Made by a program: the position numbers and the translations under genes
Shown here: one piece after another, positions 50,203-58,632 of the stretch
How positions within the stretch are numbered: the first letter of the stretch is position 1
How the letters are laid out: each line of letters begins with the position of its first letter
Notes under the pieces: generated by a model
What the model was told of the DNA's origin: nothing
The model's input: only the letters and a program-made list of their open reading frames with translations
Database searches by the model: none
IMG/VR virus record: IMGVR_UViG_3300042558_002668
Span: 16,139-80,138 of that record
Strand: one strand, 5' to 3'
Origin: a virus
DNA: 64,000 bases

Positions 50203-51653
50203 TCTAGTTTCTCCTGTGTAAACGGATAATTGGCTTCTTTATAAAATTGTTTACGCTTGGTAAGGTGGCGTTTTGCAAACTTGCACGTTGACGTGATGTC
50301 CCAGATTTGGACATGGTCTTTGTCTTCTGCTTTTCTAATGCCTCGCCCAATACTTTGTATAACGCGGACAAAGCTTTTTCCGGGCTCCAAAAGAACCAAA
50401 TTAAAAATACGGGGGATATTAATACCCACAGCGGCCACACCGTAAGTCGCCACAATAATCTTGCCAGTAGATTCTGCCACTTGATCATAATGTTCTTGCC
50501 TTTCTGTTCCTTTGGTTGCACCTGATACAAACACTGCCTGATCTCCCAGTCTCTTGACTAGTTCATGACCCGATGCCACTCGATCCACAAGCACCAGGGT
50601 GTTGCCGGTTTCATTGACCCTGGCAACCAAATTGGATATAGTATCCAATCTTCCAGACTCTTCAAGCAAGTATTTTAACTCGCTTTGATAATCTTTGTAT
50701 TCCACATGGTCCACAAGTTGCACAACATTCACGTGACATTGAGCCAATACTCCCATGTCTTGCAAGGTGCTGGCAGCAAGTTTGCTGATCACTGGACCAA
50801 GACTAACATGCAATGCTTCTGATTCAAACTTTTCTTTTGGCACAGTGCCAGTTAGACCCCAGCGAATTGGGATATGAGCCATTACTCCAGTCAATAGAGT
50901 TTTCAATGCATCAGCTTTGGCCATGTGCACTTCGTCGACCATGACACAAACCACATCCTCAATAAAGTCTTGAATTGTCACTTCCCCGACTCCAGCCTTG
51001 GTGTTCTTTAACAACACATTCAAGCTTTGCCAAGTGCAAATGGTATGTGTTCGACCATGTTCTTTTCTATCACCAAAGTACACGCCCACATCTAGTCCTA
51101 GATTGATATAGTCCTTTTCAGTTTGTCGCACAAGATCTTTGTTGGGCACAATAACAATACTGCGCCCGTAATCTTGTACACTCCAGCTCAAGGCAGCTGT
51201 CATGATTGTCTTGCCTGCGCCAGTGGCCACTTCCTGAATACATTGAGGATTATTTAAAAAATCATTAATGATATCAATTTGATAGTCACGCAACACAATT
51301 GGTTGTCCTTCTGCCACATGACCCTTGGGCCACAAGTGATTGACAAATGTGTTTTCAGAAGTCAGTGCAAATTCAAATGTGGTTTTGTAATTGCGTTGAT
51401 CATCTAGTTCAACATCATATCCTTCAGCCTCAAGCACCGGGATAATCTCTGGCAGCAAGTTTACAAATGTGCTGCCACCCATTTGAAAATAGCTGACCTT
51501 GCCATCCCATCGACCCAGTCGCACAGCCGGAAGATATCTTGCATACGGAATGTCATATTTGAATTTGTTAACTAGACGCTTGCGAGTGTCTAGGTCAAGT
51601 CCTTCAATTTTAACATTGACCTCGTCGTTTAGTATAAGGGTTGCTTGTTTCAT
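50184..51653 (-). CDS. uvsW: UvsW-type DNA/RNA helicase
   Basis: A 489-residue superfamily 2 helicase. EVATGAGKTIMTAAL is motif I, VMVDEVHMA motif II (DEVH), GLTGTVP motif III, and VRVIQSIGRGIRKAED motif VI. The N-terminal domain of about 110 residues fits T4 UvsW. It unwinds R-loops and branched recombination intermediates and drives the switch from origin- to recombination-dependent replication. It overlaps the gene before it by four bases. Confidence 0.95.
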   Translation of the reverse strand: MKQATLILNDEVNVKIEGLDLDTRKRLVNKFKYDIPYARYLPAVRLGRWDGKVSYFQMGGSTFVNLLPEIIPVLEAEGYDVELDDQRNYKTTFEFALTSENTFVNHLWPKGHVAEGQPIVLRDYQIDIINDFLNNPQCIQEVATGAGKTIMTAALSWSVQDYGRSIVIVPNKDLVRQTEKDYINLGLDVGVYFGDRKEHGRTHTICTWQSLNVLLKNTKAGVGEVTIQDFIEDVVCVMVDEVHMAKADALKTLLTGVMAHIPIRWGLTGTVPKEKFESEALHVSLGPVISKLAASTLQDMGVLAQCHVNVVQLVDHVEYKDYQSELKYLLEESGRLDTISNLVARVNETGNTLVLVDRVASGHELVKRLGDQAVFVSGATKGTERQEHYDQVAESTGKIIVATYGVAAVGINIPRIFNLVLLEPGKSFVRVIQSIGRGIRKAEDKDHVQIWDITSTCKFAKRHLTKRKQFYKEANYPFTQEKLEWMTIK

Positions 51654-52507
51654 TTAAAATATATGTTTGTTATGAGTTGTCTGCGTCTAATGTTATCAAT
51701 TATTTCTTCTCTATTGCCAATGTTGATCAATTTTGCCACCTTGTATCTGTATGGATGTGCTAGTGGATGATTAATGCTGTCAATTCCCTGTTTGATAAAA
51801 AAGTCCTGGCAAGATTCAAAATAATTCTGCATGCGATCTAGATCCGGTACAGCATCACCAAATGTAACAACAAAGTCAGCCGAGTACTTACGGAATGGCT
51901 GAAATGCCAATTCGCCAATATACTCGTCGTTGTCAACCGACAAGTCCTCAAGAGTCTTGCCAATTTCAACGTAGTTTAAATACACAGCGCCAAACTCAGT
52001 AGCAGTTGTACCGTACTGCACCATCTGATCAATAGTCAAACTTGATAACTTGGGCATGCCATACCAAGTGCAAACAAACCTTGGAATTGACTGTCTGCTG
52101 GCACTCTCGGCGCGATGCACCAGTGTGTTTAAATCAGCCAATGCCTGCTGTACTGTTGCTGGCGCTGTGTTCCACCAGTCGCTTGTTTGACTATCCAATA
52201 GTCCGTGATAGATTTCAAAAATGTTGTGCAAATAATTCAACAAATCTTGATCATCAATTGTGGTGAACTCTCTGTTTACAATAGTCTCATATTTATTAAT
52301 AACAGCAATACACTCACGTAACCGAGATTCAGCTTGTGCTCTTTCAGAGTTGCCACTATCAAATCCGTAAAATCGTCTAGCATCATCCATGGGCCATTTG
52401 TTGCGTAAATGCATTTTTCGCAACCATAGATCTGCTACAGGCGTGGGCTCTACAGCAAACTCCATTTCAAAATCATTGTCAAATTCAATTACTAACACAG
52501 TGGTCAT
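51650..52507 (-). CDS. Conserved phage protein upstream of uvsW
   Basis: A 285-residue protein starting MTTVLVIEFDNDFEMEFAVEPTPVADLWLRKM; mostly helical, with a segment FVCTWYGMPKLSSLTIDQMVQY. It overlaps uvsW by four bases. Found beside uvsW in T4-like cyanophages as far as I recall, but no function is known. Possible recombination accessory factor. Confidence 0.72.
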   Translation of the reverse strand: MTTVLVIEFDNDFEMEFAVEPTPVADLWLRKMHLRNKWPMDDARRFYGFDSGNSERAQAESRLRECIAVINKYETIVNREFTTIDDQDLLNYLHNIFEIYHGLLDSQTSDWWNTAPATVQQALADLNTLVHRAESASRQSIPRFVCTWYGMPKLSSLTIDQMVQYGTTATEFGAVYLNYVEIGKTLEDLSVDNDEYIGELAFQPFRKYSADFVVTFGDAVPDLDRMQNYFESCQDFFIKQGIDSINHPLAHPYRYKVAKLINIGNREEIIDNIRRRQLITNIYFK

Positions 52508-52540
52508 TTAACTAGTATAACAGATACAAACACAGAAGTC

Positions 52541-52570
52541 AAAAAAAGAGGCACCGATTAAGGTACCTCT
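52541..52570 (-). terminator. Rho-independent terminator ending the AAA+ operon
   Basis: Minus strand: AGAGGTACC - TTAATC - GGTGCCTCT (one G-T pair) followed by seven T residues. It sits 50 bases past the stop of the gene at 52620. Confidence 0.88.
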
Positions 52571-52619
52571 AAACAGATTGTCCAAGGAGCTAGCTTGATA
52601 AATGACAACCCGGAAACTG

Positions 52620-53066
52620 TTAAGAATATTCCTTGTCTATCTTGGTGTTGGTCAACCCAGCTAGTGTTTGAAACTGATCCCATGCTGCCTTGACAGCTGG
52701 GCGAGTTTCCAACTCTGAATCAGGCAATACTGCTTCCAGCCAAATCTCTGGACGGCGCCTTGGGTGTGCGCCAAACTTGCGTGGCTGATGCATTTTACCA
52801 GAGTCGTACAAGTCAATGCTGACACCGCGGAACCGATCTTCATCTTCGTCGGAGTATCCTGCCCATTCTGGATTGCTACCACCAAAAAAGCCTCGCATCA
52901 AGTTCGCATCTGATCCGCCAGCATAGCCTTGCCAAATGCCTTGCCATTGGTCATCATCATGTGGGTCAAAGTCTGTGCGGGCAATAACCACTAAGACATC
53001 GTCGATATCTACTTTTCCATCAACAATATCTCTTACGCAACGACTGTAACTAAGTCCAATTTTCAT
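52620..53066 (-). CDS. Conserved phage protein
   Basis: A 148-residue acidic protein starting MKIGLSYSRCVRDIVDGKVDIDDVLVVIARTDFDPHDDDQW; it continues GGSNPEWAGYSDEDEDRFRGVSI. The start at 53066 is adjacent to the previous stop. It looks like one of the conserved T4-like cyanophage proteins; function unknown. Last gene of the early operon that starts near 54373. Confidence 0.72.
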   Translation of the reverse strand: MKIGLSYSRCVRDIVDGKVDIDDVLVVIARTDFDPHDDDQWQGIWQGYAGGSDANLMRGFFGGSNPEWAGYSDEDEDRFRGVSIDLYDSGKMHQPRKFGAHPRRRPEIWLEAVLPDSELETRPAVKAAWDQFQTLAGLTNTKIDKEYS

Positions 53067-53067
53067 G

Positions 53068-53283
53068 TTATCCTTTTGCAGTAACTGTGGTCTTAAAAAG
53101 AAAACCACACAACACAGTGATACCCCAGGCCTGCAACCAAGTTACCTCAGCTACACCTGCAATGGCGCCAACCAAGCAACCATTCCAAAGCATGTACACG
53201 GGCCAACTCATTAAAAAACTCAGGGCCACTAGACTCACAAGAGCCAAAACACCTGCACCAATAACTACTATAATTTTTTCCAT
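53068..53283 (-). CDS. Small two-helix membrane protein
   Basis: A 71-residue protein with two membrane helices (IIVVIGAGVLALVSLVALSFLMSW and YMLWNGCLVGAIAGVAEVTWLQAWGITVLCGFLF). The start at 53283 lies just after the stop of the AAA+ gene. Early expression and small size suggest an inner-membrane protein that could affect superinfection or membrane state; this is speculation. Confidence 0.75.
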   Translation of the reverse strand: MEKIIVVIGAGVLALVSLVALSFLMSWPVYMLWNGCLVGAIAGVAEVTWLQAWGITVLCGFLFKTTVTAKG

Positions 53284-53284
53284 A

Positions 53285-54313
53285 TTAGGCACTCTTCATG
53301 CAAGTTGTCTCAGCCATCAATCTCCACTTAGCAGGGAAGCTCTTGACCAAGTCTGCAATCTTGAGAGCCATACGCAAGCTCATCTCACGCAAGCGAGCCT
53401 GGTTGGTGTTCATGAACTCAATGATGTCATCTTGTTGCATCTCTGAAAAGTCATAGTCTTGGAACAGCACACCGTCCTTGGCAATCTGCTTGATACGCAG
53501 GATCTTGTCACGCATGGTGTCCAAGGTCAAGTCCAGATAGTGGCATCGGCTTTGCAATGCATCCAAGTGATCCCGCAATTTTTGCGACTTCATTTGATCA
53601 AACTTCAAGTTAGTGATAAAAATCACACTGCCTTTGAATTCAAATTGATCCGGGATGCCTTCGCGACGCAGAGTGCTGGACTCGCTCAACCAGGAGATCT
53701 TGCGCTTCTTGCCTGAGTCAAGAGCACCCTTGAGCAAGTTAAGAGCAACGTCATCCAGCAAGATGCTGTCGCAGTCATCAAACACCAGTACGCAATTGGC
53801 ATCTGAATACTTGTACAGTGTCTGGTACAAACCAATTGGGGTGGCACTGCCTTTAACAACCTCGGCACGCAGTCGTTTGCCACTCAGTTTGTCAAACAAA
53901 CAAGCTTTGTCAACTTCAGCTTCGACACCAAAACTCTTGCCCACACCAGGGGGGCCGCTCACAATCATGGCACGGATGTCACCTGCTGTGGCTGCTTTGG
54001 TCATCTCAGTAAGAATCTCAAATCGCTCACGGATCCGAGTCATTGCTTGCTCTTCAGTTTCTACTACCACTGGTTGTTTAACCTCTACAGTCTTGGGCTG
54101 GGCTGTCACAGTGTCTCCTCCAACAATTTCAATATCTTCAATGCCGTCAACACGCACACGCACCACGTCAAATTCGGGACCAAAATGCCCATCGCTTTGT
54201 ACAGTTACAAAGCCGCCGCGGGCGCCTTTTGTAAAATCTTTAACAAGAGTAAACGCAACACCACGCACGTTTTGATTGCGATAAGTGCCTTTGTGTATTA
54301 CAACTTGGGTCAT
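53285..54313 (-). CDS. AAA+ ATPase conserved in T4-like phages
   Basis: A 342-residue protein. An N-terminal beta domain (residues 1-80) precedes the ATPase: IVSGPPGVGKSFGVEAEV is Walker A, VLVFDDCDSILLDDVA Walker B, IFITNLKF sensor 1. The C-terminal part contains ARLREMSLRMALKIADLV. The protein recalls cyanophage early ATPases. Substrates are unknown; perhaps a remodelling factor. It is driven by a TTGACC-17-TATAAT promoter. Confidence 0.85.
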   Translation of the reverse strand: MTQVVIHKGTYRNQNVRGVAFTLVKDFTKGARGGFVTVQSDGHFGPEFDVVRVRVDGIEDIEIVGGDTVTAQPKTVEVKQPVVVETEEQAMTRIRERFEILTEMTKAATAGDIRAMIVSGPPGVGKSFGVEAEVDKACLFDKLSGKRLRAEVVKGSATPIGLYQTLYKYSDANCVLVFDDCDSILLDDVALNLLKGALDSGKKRKISWLSESSTLRREGIPDQFEFKGSVIFITNLKFDQMKSQKLRDHLDALQSRCHYLDLTLDTMRDKILRIKQIAKDGVLFQDYDFSEMQQDDIIEFMNTNQARLREMSLRMALKIADLVKSFPAKWRLMAETTCMKSA

Positions 54314-54344
54314 TCCTAGCTCCTTTTTTAGTTTCTATACAAGT

Positions 54345-54373
54345 ATTATAGCAAAGTTCAAATTATTGGTCAA
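54345..54373 (-). promoter_or_regulatory. Strong early-type promoter of the AAA+ operon
   Basis: Minus strand: TTGACC (54368-54373), 17 bases, TATAAT (54345-54350). It shares TTGC-TATAATA with copies A and B but lacks the palindromes. It lies inside the 3' end of the gene at 54363. Confidence 0.85.
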
Positions 54374-54545
54374 CCGGGGCAAACAGTTCTTGACCTTGTT
54401 GCATAAAAACAACAAAGGCTTGCATTGTGCGCTCACTGTAGACCATACGACCATGCTTCTTGATATCTTGCAGTGTTTCCAACAGGCCCATGCCCAAGAA
54501 TTCTGCTTCTTTTTGTAACTGGTTAATTGCTGTAGCTATCTGCAT
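54363..54545 (-). CDS. Very small early helical protein
   Basis: A 60-residue protein starting MQIATAINQLQKEAEFLGMGLLETLQDIKKHGRMVYSERTMQ. It is a two-helix, largely hydrophilic protein. It has AAGGAG as ribosome site and is the first gene behind promoter copy B, so it is likely expressed at the onset of infection. Small early proteins of this kind often inhibit a host enzyme; nothing in the sequence names a target. Confidence 0.7.
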   Translation of the reverse strand: MQIATAINQLQKEAEFLGMGLLETLQDIKKHGRMVYSERTMQAFVVFMQQGQELFAPVDQ

Positions 54546-54574
54546 TTCTGCTCCTTGTTTCTTACAATACTTCT

Positions 54575-54631
54575 ATTATAGCAAATGGAGCATTTCTGGT
54601 CAACCAGAATTTGTGTTGTATTTTTACAACA
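54575..54631 (-). promoter_or_regulatory. Strong early-type promoter with two palindromes (copy B)
   Basis: Minus strand: TTGACC (54598-54603), 17 bases, TATAAT (54575-54580). The palindromes TTCTGG-TTGA-CCAGAA (54594-54609) and TGTTGTA-AAAA-TACAACA (54614-54631) match copy A at 24384, including the spacer. The rest of the gap (54632-54782) is AT-rich with no gene seen. Confidence 0.85.
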
Positions 54632-54782
54632 ATTTGAGATATTTTCAGTATTATTAGCTGATTTTTGGCTCATATTCAAATGGCTATATTGGATATTTGA
54701 TTTTATAAACATTATAATACTCCATTTAATAACCAATTAATTAGTACAGCGAATTGATAATTTCTAGTCAACTGTTAGCCAT

Positions 54783-54809
54783 AAAAAAACCCGCATAATG
54801 CGGGTTTTT
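54783..54809. terminator. Bidirectional rho-independent terminator
   Basis: CCCGCA-TAA-TGCGGG (790-804) flanked by A and T runs. It ends the gene at 54829 on the minus strand and could stop transcripts from the other side. It separates it from the early promoter of copy B. Confidence 0.88.
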
Positions 54810-54828
54810 ATGAGATTATAATGATATT

Positions 54829-55452
54829 TTAATATTCTAAAATTTCAAAATCAAATTCTATAGTGGACCCTGATCCAACTGCCCAGCGCCATTCGCCGCC
54901 AATTGGGAATGTTGCAGTGTCGCGAATTTGCGGAATACCGTCAATTTTAATATTGGTCTTGCCGTCCGACTCAAAAGAATTGACGTTTGGATCTGCAAAA
55001 AATTCATCTGGTGGTGTTACCAATGTGGGAGTACAGTTTGCAGATGCTTGTTCTTTAGTCAATCCATATTTGGACTCAAATGCAGGGTTGGCCAATAATT
55101 GTATATCTGTTGACACTTCGTTGCCGGTAGTCGGCACATGTGCAGGCCAAGTAGCACCTGAGTTTAGCGCAAACGAATGGGAACCACGATAGTGGGTCAC
55201 AGCAATATGACTCACTAACAAACTGCCGTTTAACACTGTGACACTGCAAGGAATTTGACCAGTTACCGATGTATCACTAGACCATTGGCATAGCGTGTCT
55301 AATTCGCCAAGATACGGTGATTCTAATACCCCTGCCACTGTGGGGGCAGTTCCAGTATACACTTGTGCCCCGTTAAAGTTCACTGTGATAGTTGCTGGAT
55401 TTGCTGGGTCTCCCCATATTCTGCCAAGTAATCTGTTGCTTCGAGTAGTCAT
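54829..55452 (-). CDS. Structural or attachment-type phage protein
   Basis: A 207-residue beta-rich protein starting MTTRSNRLLGRIWGDPANPATITVNFNGAQVYTG. It has ESPYLGELDTLCQWSSDTSV and PIGGEWRWAVGSGSTIEFDFEIL; repeated short strands suggest a jelly roll or beta-sandwich. With a GATAAATA promoter, AGAGGAT ribosome site and its own terminator it is an isolated late unit. A virion protein of unknown position is likely. Confidence 0.65.
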   Translation of the reverse strand: MTTRSNRLLGRIWGDPANPATITVNFNGAQVYTGTAPTVAGVLESPYLGELDTLCQWSSDTSVTGQIPCSVTVLNGSLLVSHIAVTHYRGSHSFALNSGATWPAHVPTTGNEVSTDIQLLANPAFESKYGLTKEQASANCTPTLVTPPDEFFADPNVNSFESDGKTNIKIDGIPQIRDTATFPIGGEWRWAVGSGSTIEFDFEILEY

Positions 55453-55472
55453 TTTTGTTTATCCTCTTTTGT

Positions 55473-55480
55473 TTATTTAT
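55473..55480 (-). promoter_or_regulatory. Late promoter GATAAATA for the gene at 54829
   Basis: GATAAATA on the minus strand fits nATAAATA and lies 20 bases before the start, with AGAGGAT between. The other late promoters in this window lie at a comparable distance. Confidence 0.5.
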
Positions 55481-55487
55481 CGGAAAG

Positions 55488-56216
55488 TTACAATCTCCAA
55501 TGTTGCAATATATATTTATCCTGAACTTCGTGTGGCTTAGGGGTTCCGTGAAACACAATAACCCGCACCTTGGGATCAATCCTGCAACCTGTACCGGGGC
55601 TGTGATATTTACGTGTTTTCATGTTTTGACCGCCGTCGTTCATTTGCCATCTCCAGCTTTGTATCATGTCTGCATCAAACAAATTGCGGTGACGCTCGTC
55701 AATCACAGCTGAAAGAAAATCCTGGTCCCCCGGGTATCGTGCAGTTACTGTAGATGGCCCTTGACTCATAAATGATTCCCAAACATTGCTAAATCTAGTG
55801 GTATCCCAAAGCATGACACTGGAGTTAATACCAGCCCAGGCAGGACGTTGCAGATACCTAAAATCACGAATAGTAGAAAAATGACTTGGGGGAGCTTGTA
55901 ACATCCAATCAATATTGCCAGTAATCACAACGTCAAGATCAAAATACAACAATTGGCCCGAAAAGTGATCAGGGTTAAACATCTGTATTTTGTACCACCA
56001 AGCACTTTTTGGTCCAGCTATGCCAGGCCAAGTGTCTAGCGTGTGCTTGATAAAAGGATCAGGAACCTCTCGTTCTTCTTCTGTGAATACATGCAGTTTT
56101 ACAGGAAACGTTAAATTTCGACACAGCATGGCATAAAGTTTTTGAACATACGTCCATTGATAAGCGTCACCATGAATCACACATGCACAGTTTACTGTAT
56201 AAGTTTGGTTTATCAT
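55488..56216 (-). CDS. GT8-like glycosyltransferase
   Basis: A 242-residue GT-A enzyme. LLYFDLDVVITGNIDWML carries the DxD-type motif (DLD); GPKSAWWYKIQMFNPDHF resembles the sugar-binding region; RYPGDQDFLSAVI and VIVFHGTPKPHE supply the later acidic and His residues. It probably transfers a hexose. It opens the glycan island and is divergent from the gene at 56259. Family level is clear, substrate not. Confidence 0.8.
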   Translation of the reverse strand: MINQTYTVNCACVIHGDAYQWTYVQKLYAMLCRNLTFPVKLHVFTEEEREVPDPFIKHTLDTWPGIAGPKSAWWYKIQMFNPDHFSGQLLYFDLDVVITGNIDWMLQAPPSHFSTIRDFRYLQRPAWAGINSSVMLWDTTRFSNVWESFMSQGPSTVTARYPGDQDFLSAVIDERHRNLFDADMIQSWRWQMNDGGQNMKTRKYHSPGTGCRIDPKVRVIVFHGTPKPHEVQDKYILQHWRL

Positions 56217-56245
56217 AAGGATTAATATTTACCGTTATGTACATA

Positions 56246-56253
56246 CATAAATA
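56246..56253 (+). promoter_or_regulatory. Late promoter CATAAATA, predicted leaderless start at 56259
   Basis: CATAAATA ends six bases before the ATG. In T4 late promoters the last A of TATAAATA is at -6, so transcription would begin at the A of the start codon. No ribosome site is present. Confidence 0.55.
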
Positions 56254-56258
56254 TCTTT

Positions 56259-57017
56259 ATGAAAATCGTACTTGTTACAGGTGGGTTTGATCCCATACAC
56301 TCCGGACATCTTGCTTACTTCCAGTCAGCAAAACAACTAGGTGACAAACTCATCGTTGGGCTCAATAGTGATGCCTGGCTAGAACGCAAGAAAGGTCGTG
56401 CGTTCATGCCCTGGTCAGAACGTGCTGCCATTGTTGCTGCCTTGCATGTGGTTGATCGTGTGATTGATTTTGACGACCAGGATGGCACAGCAATCGATGC
56501 TATTCGTAAAGCCAAAGAGATATTTCCCAATCATGAGATTGTGTTTGCCAATGGTGGAGACAGAACTCAAGACAACATACCCGAGATGGTGTTCGATGAT
56601 GTGGAATTTGTGTTTGGTGTGGGTGGAGAAGATAAGAAAAACAGTTCTAGCTGGATTCTTGAAGACTGGAAGAAACCCCGAACAGATCGCGCCTGGGGGT
56701 ACTATCGTGTGCTACACGAAGTAGGCGGCCACGTCAAGCTAAAAGAACTCACAGTAAATCCCAAGACATGTTTAAGCATGCAACGACACGAAAAACGTGC
56801 AGAGTTTTGGTTTGTAGCCGAGGGTGAAGCCACAGTGTACACAGTGGATCCACACAGCACAGATCGTGAGCTGGCATCAAGCCCTGCCCGGCATCAGTCA
56901 ACTTGGATTAGACTAAATGAATGGCACCAGTTGTGCAACGAAACTAACGAGCCGTTAAAGCTGATCGAAATCCAATATGGCGAAAATTGTGTTGAAGAGG
57001 ACATCGAACGCAAATGA
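56259..57017 (+). CDS. Bifunctional cytidylyltransferase / phosphomannose isomerase-type cupin
   Basis: A 252-residue fusion. Residues 1-135 are a nucleotidyltransferase with TGGFDPIHSGHLAY (HxGH) and MPWSERAAIVAALHVVDRV, as in RfaE and TagD. Residues 150-252 are a type II mannose-6-phosphate isomerase cupin with LSMQRHEKRAEFWFVAEG (His and Glu metal ligands) and EWHQLCNETNEPLKLIEIQYGENC. The combination suggests one protein that makes an activated sugar. It overlaps the next gene by four bases. Confidence 0.85.
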   Translation: MKIVLVTGGFDPIHSGHLAYFQSAKQLGDKLIVGLNSDAWLERKKGRAFMPWSERAAIVAALHVVDRVIDFDDQDGTAIDAIRKAKEIFPNHEIVFANGGDRTQDNIPEMVFDDVEFVFGVGGEDKKNSSSWILEDWKKPRTDRAWGYYRVLHEVGGHVKLKELTVNPKTCLSMQRHEKRAEFWFVAEGEATVYTVDPHSTDRELASSPARHQSTWIRLNEWHQLCNETNEPLKLIEIQYGENCVEEDIERK

Positions 57018-57694
57018 AGCCAATACCAGTGTTTGTTGGTTATGACCCCAGAGAGGCAGTGGCTTATCACACCTGCGCTAATTCAATTATACGGCAGGCA
57101 TCAAAACCAGTTGCAATAATTCCGTTGGCATTGAATCTGTTTGAGGACTACACAGAAACACACACTGACGGAAGCAATCAGTTTATCTACAGCAGATTTC
57201 TTGTGCCGCATCTAATGGACTATGCTGGGTGGGCTATCTTTATTGATGGCGACATGATAGTGCGCGACGACATTGTCAAGTTGTGGCAGTTACAAGATCC
57301 CATGCACGATGTCATGGTTGTTAAACACAATTACAAAACTCGAATGCCGGTAAAATATCTTGGCGCCAAGAATGAAGACTATCCACGTAAAAATTGGAGT
57401 AGTGTTATTTTGTGGAACTGCAACAGTGAGTCAAACAAACAACTCACTCCAGATTTTGTACAGCAGGCCACTGGTGCTGCATTACACCGGTTTACATGGT
57501 TAGAAGATCAGCATGTTGGTGAGTTGCCAGTGGAGTGGAATTGGTTACCTGATGAATACGGGCCAAACCCTGATGCCAAGCTCTTGCATTATACCCTGGG
57601 CACTCCATGCTTTCACGAGTTTGCCACTACGCCACAAGGTGATGAGTGGCACCGGGAGCACATGCTAGCCGATTATTGTTTACAAAAATCATGA
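57014..57694 (+). CDS. GT8-type glycosyltransferase
   Basis: A 226-residue GT-A enzyme. PVFVGYDPREAVAYHTCANSI is the typical N-terminal strand; WAIFIDGDMIVRDDI has the D-G-D metal motif; TWLEDQHVGELPVEWNWLPDEY contains the catalytic-site Gln/Asp region. It would add a hexose to a lipid- or protein-linked acceptor. ATGA overlap couples it with both neighbours. Acceptor unknown. Confidence 0.85.
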   Translation: MKPIPVFVGYDPREAVAYHTCANSIIRQASKPVAIIPLALNLFEDYTETHTDGSNQFIYSRFLVPHLMDYAGWAIFIDGDMIVRDDIVKLWQLQDPMHDVMVVKHNYKTRMPVKYLGAKNEDYPRKNWSSVILWNCNSESNKQLTPDFVQQATGAALHRFTWLEDQHVGELPVEWNWLPDEYGPNPDAKLLHYTLGTPCFHEFATTPQGDEWHREHMLADYCLQKS

Positions 57695-58632
57695 CTCAAC
57701 CGTTGTCAATTGTAGCCTACAGATCTTGTTTGCCATCAAAAAATAAAAAACAAGAAAAAGTTGATGCACTGATTAAATTCTGCCTGGGCGTACATGCCAA
57801 CGGGGACAATGCGTACATGCATGAAGGCCAGGACACAGTGCCATGCGATGTTGCAGTAATACTGGGATGGGTTCACGAGGATTCAAAAAATTCACCTCAC
57901 TTGCAAATGCGCAAAAGAGTGGCTGCTGAACAAGCGGCAAAAAATAAACATTTGGTCATAATTGACAGCAACTTATTTCTTTACAAAAATACCAAAAACC
58001 CATTGAACTATTTGCGTTATAGTTTCAATGGAGTTTTTCCCAACACTGGAATATACTGCGATTCTAATCCAACACTGGATCGATGGTTTGACTTTGAGTC
58101 ACAACTTGATTTAAAGTTGCAGCCTTATCGTGTCAACGGAAATCACATACTGTTGTGCTTGCAAAGGCAAGGTGGATGGAGCATGGGAGGGATTGATGTG
58201 CAGTCTTGGATTGCCAGCACTGTGTCTTCTATTCGTATGCACAGCAGTCGCCCCATTAGGTTACGAGCTCATCCAGGTGATAAAACTCAGCATGACTTTG
58301 GTCGAATAATTAATCAATTTCCCAATGTACATGTGTCCAGCCCAGGCAGTTCACTACTAGACGATCTAGCCAATTGCTGGGCTGTGGTCAATCACAATTC
58401 CAGTCCAGCAGTTGGTGCAGCCATTGAAGGTTATCCAATTTTTATCACCGACCCAGAACGCAGTCAATGCAAAGAAATTGCCAACACCGACTTTGCCAAA
58501 ATTGAAGATCCAGTGCTGTACGATCGACAACTGTGGCTAACCAGACTGTCAATGTTTCATTGGAATTTTAACGAGGTTCAGTCTGGGCAATGCTGGGCTC
58601 ACATGCGCCGTTACTTGCCCGGTATTCCATAA
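57691..58632 (+). CDS. KpsS-like glycosyltransferase (first copy)
   Basis: A 313-residue protein of a phage GT-B-like family. HILLCLQRQGGWSMGGIDVQ, RPIRLRAHPGDKT and CWAVVNHNSSPAVGAAIEGYPIF resemble KpsS/KpsC capsule proteins: a His in RAHPGD and the region NHNSSPAVGA near the nucleotide site. The start at 57691 was chosen for its ATGA overlap with the previous gene. It is paralogous to the protein at 60873. Donor and acceptor are unknown. Confidence 0.7.
   Translation: MTQPLSIVAYRSCLPSKNKKQEKVDALIKFCLGVHANGDNAYMHEGQDTVPCDVAVILGWVHEDSKNSPHLQMRKRVAAEQAAKNKHLVIIDSNLFLYKNTKNPLNYLRYSFNGVFPNTGIYCDSNPTLDRWFDFESQLDLKLQPYRVNGNHILLCLQRQGGWSMGGIDVQSWIASTVSSIRMHSSRPIRLRAHPGDKTQHDFGRIINQFPNVHVSSPGSSLLDDLANCWAVVNHNSSPAVGAAIEGYPIFITDPERSQCKEIANTDFAKIEDPVLYDRQLWLTRLSMFHWNFNEVQSGQCWAHMRRYLPGIP

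Noticed and set aside
53655-54275. A 206-codon plus-strand ORF inside the AAA+ ATPase gene
   Set aside because: It is antisense to a clear AAA+ gene with intact Walker motifs, lacks a ribosome site, and the sequence has no recognisable domain; a shadow frame.
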